From positions 1 to 5,474 of the forward strand of contig JBDQGY010000258.1 in the NCBI GenBank assembly GCA_040265175.1: DNA of 5,474 nt, written 5' to 3'. Below, piece by piece: positions 5,364-5,474 of the stretch. The DNA is from JAAZXR01 sp040265175 (GTDB lineage Bacteria > Myxococcota_A > Polyangia > Nannocystales > Nannocystaceae). The notes under the pieces were generated by a model. The model saw only the letters and a program-made list of their open reading frames with translations. It was not told the origin of the DNA and ran no database searches. Position numbers and translations under genes: made by a program. The number at the start of each line of letters is the position of its first letter. Positions within the stretch are counted from its first letter, which is position 1.

Positions 5364-5474
5364 GACGGGGATTCCTCGCCCGGGTCCGCCGACAGCGCCC
5401 CTTCATCTTCGGCGGCGTCGTCTGTCTCGGCGGCGTCTTCTGTCTCGGCGGCGTCGTCTGTCTCGGCGGCGTCG
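5360..5474 (-). CDS. acidic C-terminal tail of an upstream gene, possibly scpB (partial)
   Basis: The - strand is open from the right edge to TGA 5362-5360, giving 37 residues made of DAAETD/DAAETE hexapeptides followed by GALSADPGEESPS. About a third of the residues are Asp or Glu and none is basic, so it is a disordered, strongly acidic tail. Its stop overlaps the GTG start of the pseudouridine synthase in GTGA, which supports this frame. The competing frame would read an arginine-rich repeat ending about 70 bases earlier and lacks the overlap. The chromosome-segregation gene scpB very often precedes rluB and can have an acidic C-terminal extension, so scpB is the best guess, but no conserved ScpB domain lies inside the window. 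Confidence 0.6.
   Translation of the reverse strand, partial: DAAETDDAAETEDAAETDDAAEDEGALSADPGEESPS
5373..5377 (-). promoter_or_regulatory. ribosome binding site of the pseudouridine synthase gene
   Basis: GAGGA lies 9 bases before GTG 5363, within the end of the upstream gene. It supports the GTG start, which the GTGA overlap also favours. Confidence 0.5.
5411..5474. repeat. 18-bp in-frame tandem repeat
   Basis: Three full 18-bp units start at 5411, 5429 and 5447 (+ strand GGCGGCGTCGTCTGTCTC), and a fourth runs off the window at 5465. Unit 2 differs by one base, which turns Asp into Glu on the coding strand. Each unit encodes one acidic hexapeptide, so the copy number can change without a frameshift. 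The array continues past the right edge, so its total length is unknown. Confidence 0.9.

Noticed and set aside
5411..5474. CRISPR-like array
   Set aside because: Units are contiguous 18-bp repeats with no spacers and encode an in-frame acidic peptide.

Overview
The window is a compact chromosomal stretch from a GC-rich bacterium. It contains six complete protein genes and two gene ends cut by the window edges. There are no mobile elements, CRISPR arrays, tRNAs or rRNAs. The organism cannot be named from this sequence. High GC, a complete tldD-tldE pair, long-form S14 and an acidic-tailed gene ahead of a pseudouridine synthase fit a proteobacterial or myxobacterial-type genome, but this is inference.

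Layout. On the + strand, the 3' end of an unrecognised gene (2-142) overlaps a phosphatase of the inositol monophosphatase superfamily (129-989) that most resembles CysQ/BPNT1 3'(2'),5'-bisphosphate nucleotidases. Everything else is on the - strand. Read in the direction of transcription, from high to low coordinates, the order is: an acidic, repeat-containing C-terminus (5474-5360, possibly the end of scpB); an RluB/RluF-type rRNA pseudouridine synthase (5363-4584); a 95-bp gap holding a long inverted repeat; rpsN for S14 (4488-4183); rpmE for type B L31 (4174-3929); a clear intrinsic terminator (3882-3862); a short leader; tldD (3771-2362); and tldE/pmbA (2365-986). The two strands converge at positions 986-989, where both stop codons share the four bases CTAG.

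How the genes relate. The acidic-tail gene and the pseudouridine synthase overlap by GTGA and are translationally coupled. S14 and L31 are 8 bp apart and form a ribosomal-protein pair. Both lack the CxxC zinc ribbons of their zinc-binding paralogues, the usual signature of zinc-independent (C-minus) versions. tldD and tldE overlap by ATGA and should give the two subunits of the TldD/TldE heterodimeric metalloprotease; the zinc site (HEAVGH plus a late cysteine) is intact in TldD and absent from TldE, as expected. The terminator after rpmE separates the ribosomal genes from the protease operon.

No convincing unknown multi-gene system is present. The points most worth checking are the zinc-free S14/L31 pair with its inverted-repeat leader, the repeat-built acidic tail at the right edge, the mixed RluB/RluF motifs of the pseudouridine synthase, and the fully overlapping convergent stop codons.
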